A DNA stretch of 6,892 nt, taken from the NCBI GenBank assembly GCA_009781325.1, contig WQYJ01000108.1, forward strand, positions 1-6,892, given 5' to 3'. Below, piece after piece: positions 5,658 to 6,892 of this stretch (within the stretch, counting starts at the first letter, position 1; each line of letters begins with the position of its first letter). The notes beneath the pieces were generated by a model. It was not told the DNA's origin. It did no database searches and worked only from the letters and a program-made list of their open reading frames with translations. A program made the position numbers and the translations under genes. The stretch is from Propionibacteriaceae bacterium. GTDB taxonomy: Bacteria; Actinomycetota; Actinomycetes; Propionibacteriales; Propionibacteriaceae.

Positions 5658-6892
5658 ATGAACGGTTCCATGCCTCCTGGTTCTCCTGGGCAGAAAGCCG
5701 CACCCCAGGAAATGTTAACTCACGCTCAGCGTTTAGCTGACCGCTTGCGGGAAGAAACTGAAACTGAGGTGATGAAAGCTCAGACCCGCTGGGAACGGCT
5801 GATGAATGATAATCGCACCGCAGCTGCACTTTTGGAACAGCGCCGCAAGGAATCCGAGACAGTGGTCTTGGCTGCTGTAGAGTTAGCACAGTCAGCAGGG
5901 GAGCAGATCGTGAGAGATAGCGCCGATAAAGCGCGGGGAATTGCCAGCGAAGCCGAGGCTTTCGTTCAAGAGGTACTTGACCGAGCCCGCCGAGAGGTCA
6001 TGCAGGCCCAAACCCATGCTCAAGAACGCGAGAAGGCCATCTTCTCGGTGGTATCGGACTATGAGTCTGATGCTTATAACCGGATCAATGACTACCGAGC
6101 TACTGTTGAAGCCGAACTGCTGAGCATTCGCCGTACTATCGACGATGATTCCAAACAGCGCCGCGTCCAATTAGAGCGTGACGTTGCCGATGTCTGGGTG
6201 GGGGTTGAAGACGAACTTCAGCGTCTGTGGGAAGCCATGCAGGTTGAGATGGAAGTCACTGTTGATTCCATCGAGAAAGCCAGACGTCAAGCAGAGAATG
6301 AGGTTTCCTCCCTGCGCCGACAGGCTCAAGAAGAGTTTGACCAAATCATTAAAGAAGGTCGTGAACAAGCCAAGCAGCGACTCGATCGAGTATCGGAGCA
6401 GGTTGCTGCCACACAAGATTCCATCCAGTCACTGGTTTCCGGTGCTCAAGCCGAGGCAAATGCCATCAGGCGCGAAGCGGATCTGGAAGTCTCTACGAAG
6501 CGCAATGAACTCAATGAGGCCTACCAGTCAATCATGTCTCGGGCCAAGGCCGAATCAGAAACAATGCGCAACGAGGCGATGGCAGAAGGAGAGTACTTCC
6601 TCAACCAGGCTCGTGATGACGCCATGTCACTGAAAGCCCAGGCAGAAGAACGTATCGCCCGCCAAGAGAGTGTCGCAGCCGAGGCTCGGGCCCGTGCGAT
6701 GGCGGAGATGGAAGAATTACGTCGTAATGTGGCTGATCGTGCGGGGAGATCTCGTCAAGAAGCCATCGATGTCGTTGCGCAAGCCAGACAGGATGCTGAC
6801 GCCATTCGAAACGAAGTACGTGAATATATGGAACGTGCCCGCATGGAAGCTGCCACGCTGGCCCGTCGCCGCGATAACATTGCTGAACAACT
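5658..6892 (+). CDS. Long alanine/glutamate-rich coiled-coil protein, DivIVA/Scy-like; incomplete at right edge
   Basis: The reading frame is open from ATG 5658 to the window end (411 complete codons, no stop). After a short flexible start (MNGSMPPGSPGQKAAP, 1-16) there is no proline or cysteine up to residue 411, and the sequence is a dense Ala/Glu/Arg/Gln helix with recurring A-x-x-EA and IRxEA patterns (e.g. GAQAEANAIRREADLEV). This is the composition of actinobacterial polar-growth and cytoskeletal coiled coils such as DivIVA, Scy and FilP. No transmembrane segment or signal peptide is visible. I do not see the N-terminal lipid-binding motif typical of DivIVA, so a specific name is not justified. 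The ribosome site AAAGGAG (5639-5645) is 12 nt from the ATG, longer than usual; the tiny ATG 5647 frame stops after four codons and overlaps the start as ATGA. Its own promoter and leader hairpin suggest a unit separate from mfd. Confidence 0.8.
   Translation, partial: MNGSMPPGSPGQKAAPQEMLTHAQRLADRLREETETEVMKAQTRWERLMNDNRTAAALLEQRRKESETVVLAAVELAQSAGEQIVRDSADKARGIASEAEAFVQEVLDRARREVMQAQTHAQEREKAIFSVVSDYESDAYNRINDYRATVEAELLSIRRTIDDDSKQRRVQLERDVADVWVGVEDELQRLWEAMQVEMEVTVDSIEKARRQAENEVSSLRRQAQEEFDQIIKEGREQAKQRLDRVSEQVAATQDSIQSLVSGAQAEANAIRREADLEVSTKRNELNEAYQSIMSRAKAESETMRNEAMAEGEYFLNQARDDAMSLKAQAEERIARQESVAAEARARAMAEMEELRRNVADRAGRSRQEAIDVVAQARQDADAIRNEVREYMERARMEAATLARRRDNIAEQ

Noticed and set aside
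1..6892. Apparent abundance of GTACG/CGTAC (about 20 sites by eye)
   Set aside because: The excess over random expectation is modest, many come from GTA-CGN Val-Arg codon pairs, and there is no positional pattern; a genome-wide count would be needed.

Overview
The window looks like a chromosomal segment of an actinobacterium, with a Propionibacteriaceae-like relative as my best guess from memory of protein wording and the order rplY-pth-mfd; no database was searched. By eye the GC content is moderate for that phylum. Supporting points are the Ctc-type long L25 with an acidic tail, the 'DTxWQ-x-E-x-ED' wording of Mfd, GTG starts on two genes, and a long DivIVA/Scy-style coiled-coil protein.

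Layout, left to right, all genes on the + strand. Positions 1-143 hold a G-rich tandem repeat (33-bp period, three good copies plus a decayed fourth). A promoter (129-158) begins inside the decayed copy and should drive rplY (ribosomal protein L25/Ctc, 244-858) and pth (peptidyl-tRNA hydrolase, 862-1461), which are 3 nt apart. The next 480 bp (1462-1941) carry no credible gene. They are packed with palindromic REP/BIME-like DNA: four copies of one 35-46 bp hairpin element in alternating orientation, and a roughly 105-bp block present twice at an exact offset of 225 bp. Then comes mfd (transcription-repair coupling factor), full length and in one frame from 1942 to 5430, but broken by an in-frame TAG at 3751-3753. 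The break lies between the RNA-polymerase-binding part and the translocase motor, so the locus reads as two ORFs of 603 and 557 aa separated by one codon. A 227-bp intergenic region (5431-5657) has an extended -10 promoter, an operator-like palindrome and a leader hairpin. The last gene (5658 to the right edge, incomplete) encodes an almost purely helical, proline-free coiled-coil protein, probably a cell-envelope or polar-growth scaffold.

Functionally, rplY and pth form a translation pair (5S rRNA-binding ribosomal protein, and recycling of peptidyl-tRNA), mfd handles RNA polymerase stalled at DNA damage, and the coiled-coil gene appears to start its own transcription unit. I see no mobile-element genes, CRISPR array, tRNA or rRNA. 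The two observations most worth following are the amber-split mfd and the duplicated palindromic repeat cluster directly upstream of it. Neither by itself proves a new system; the amber codon could be a sequencing error, a recent null mutation, or a real split or readthrough gene.
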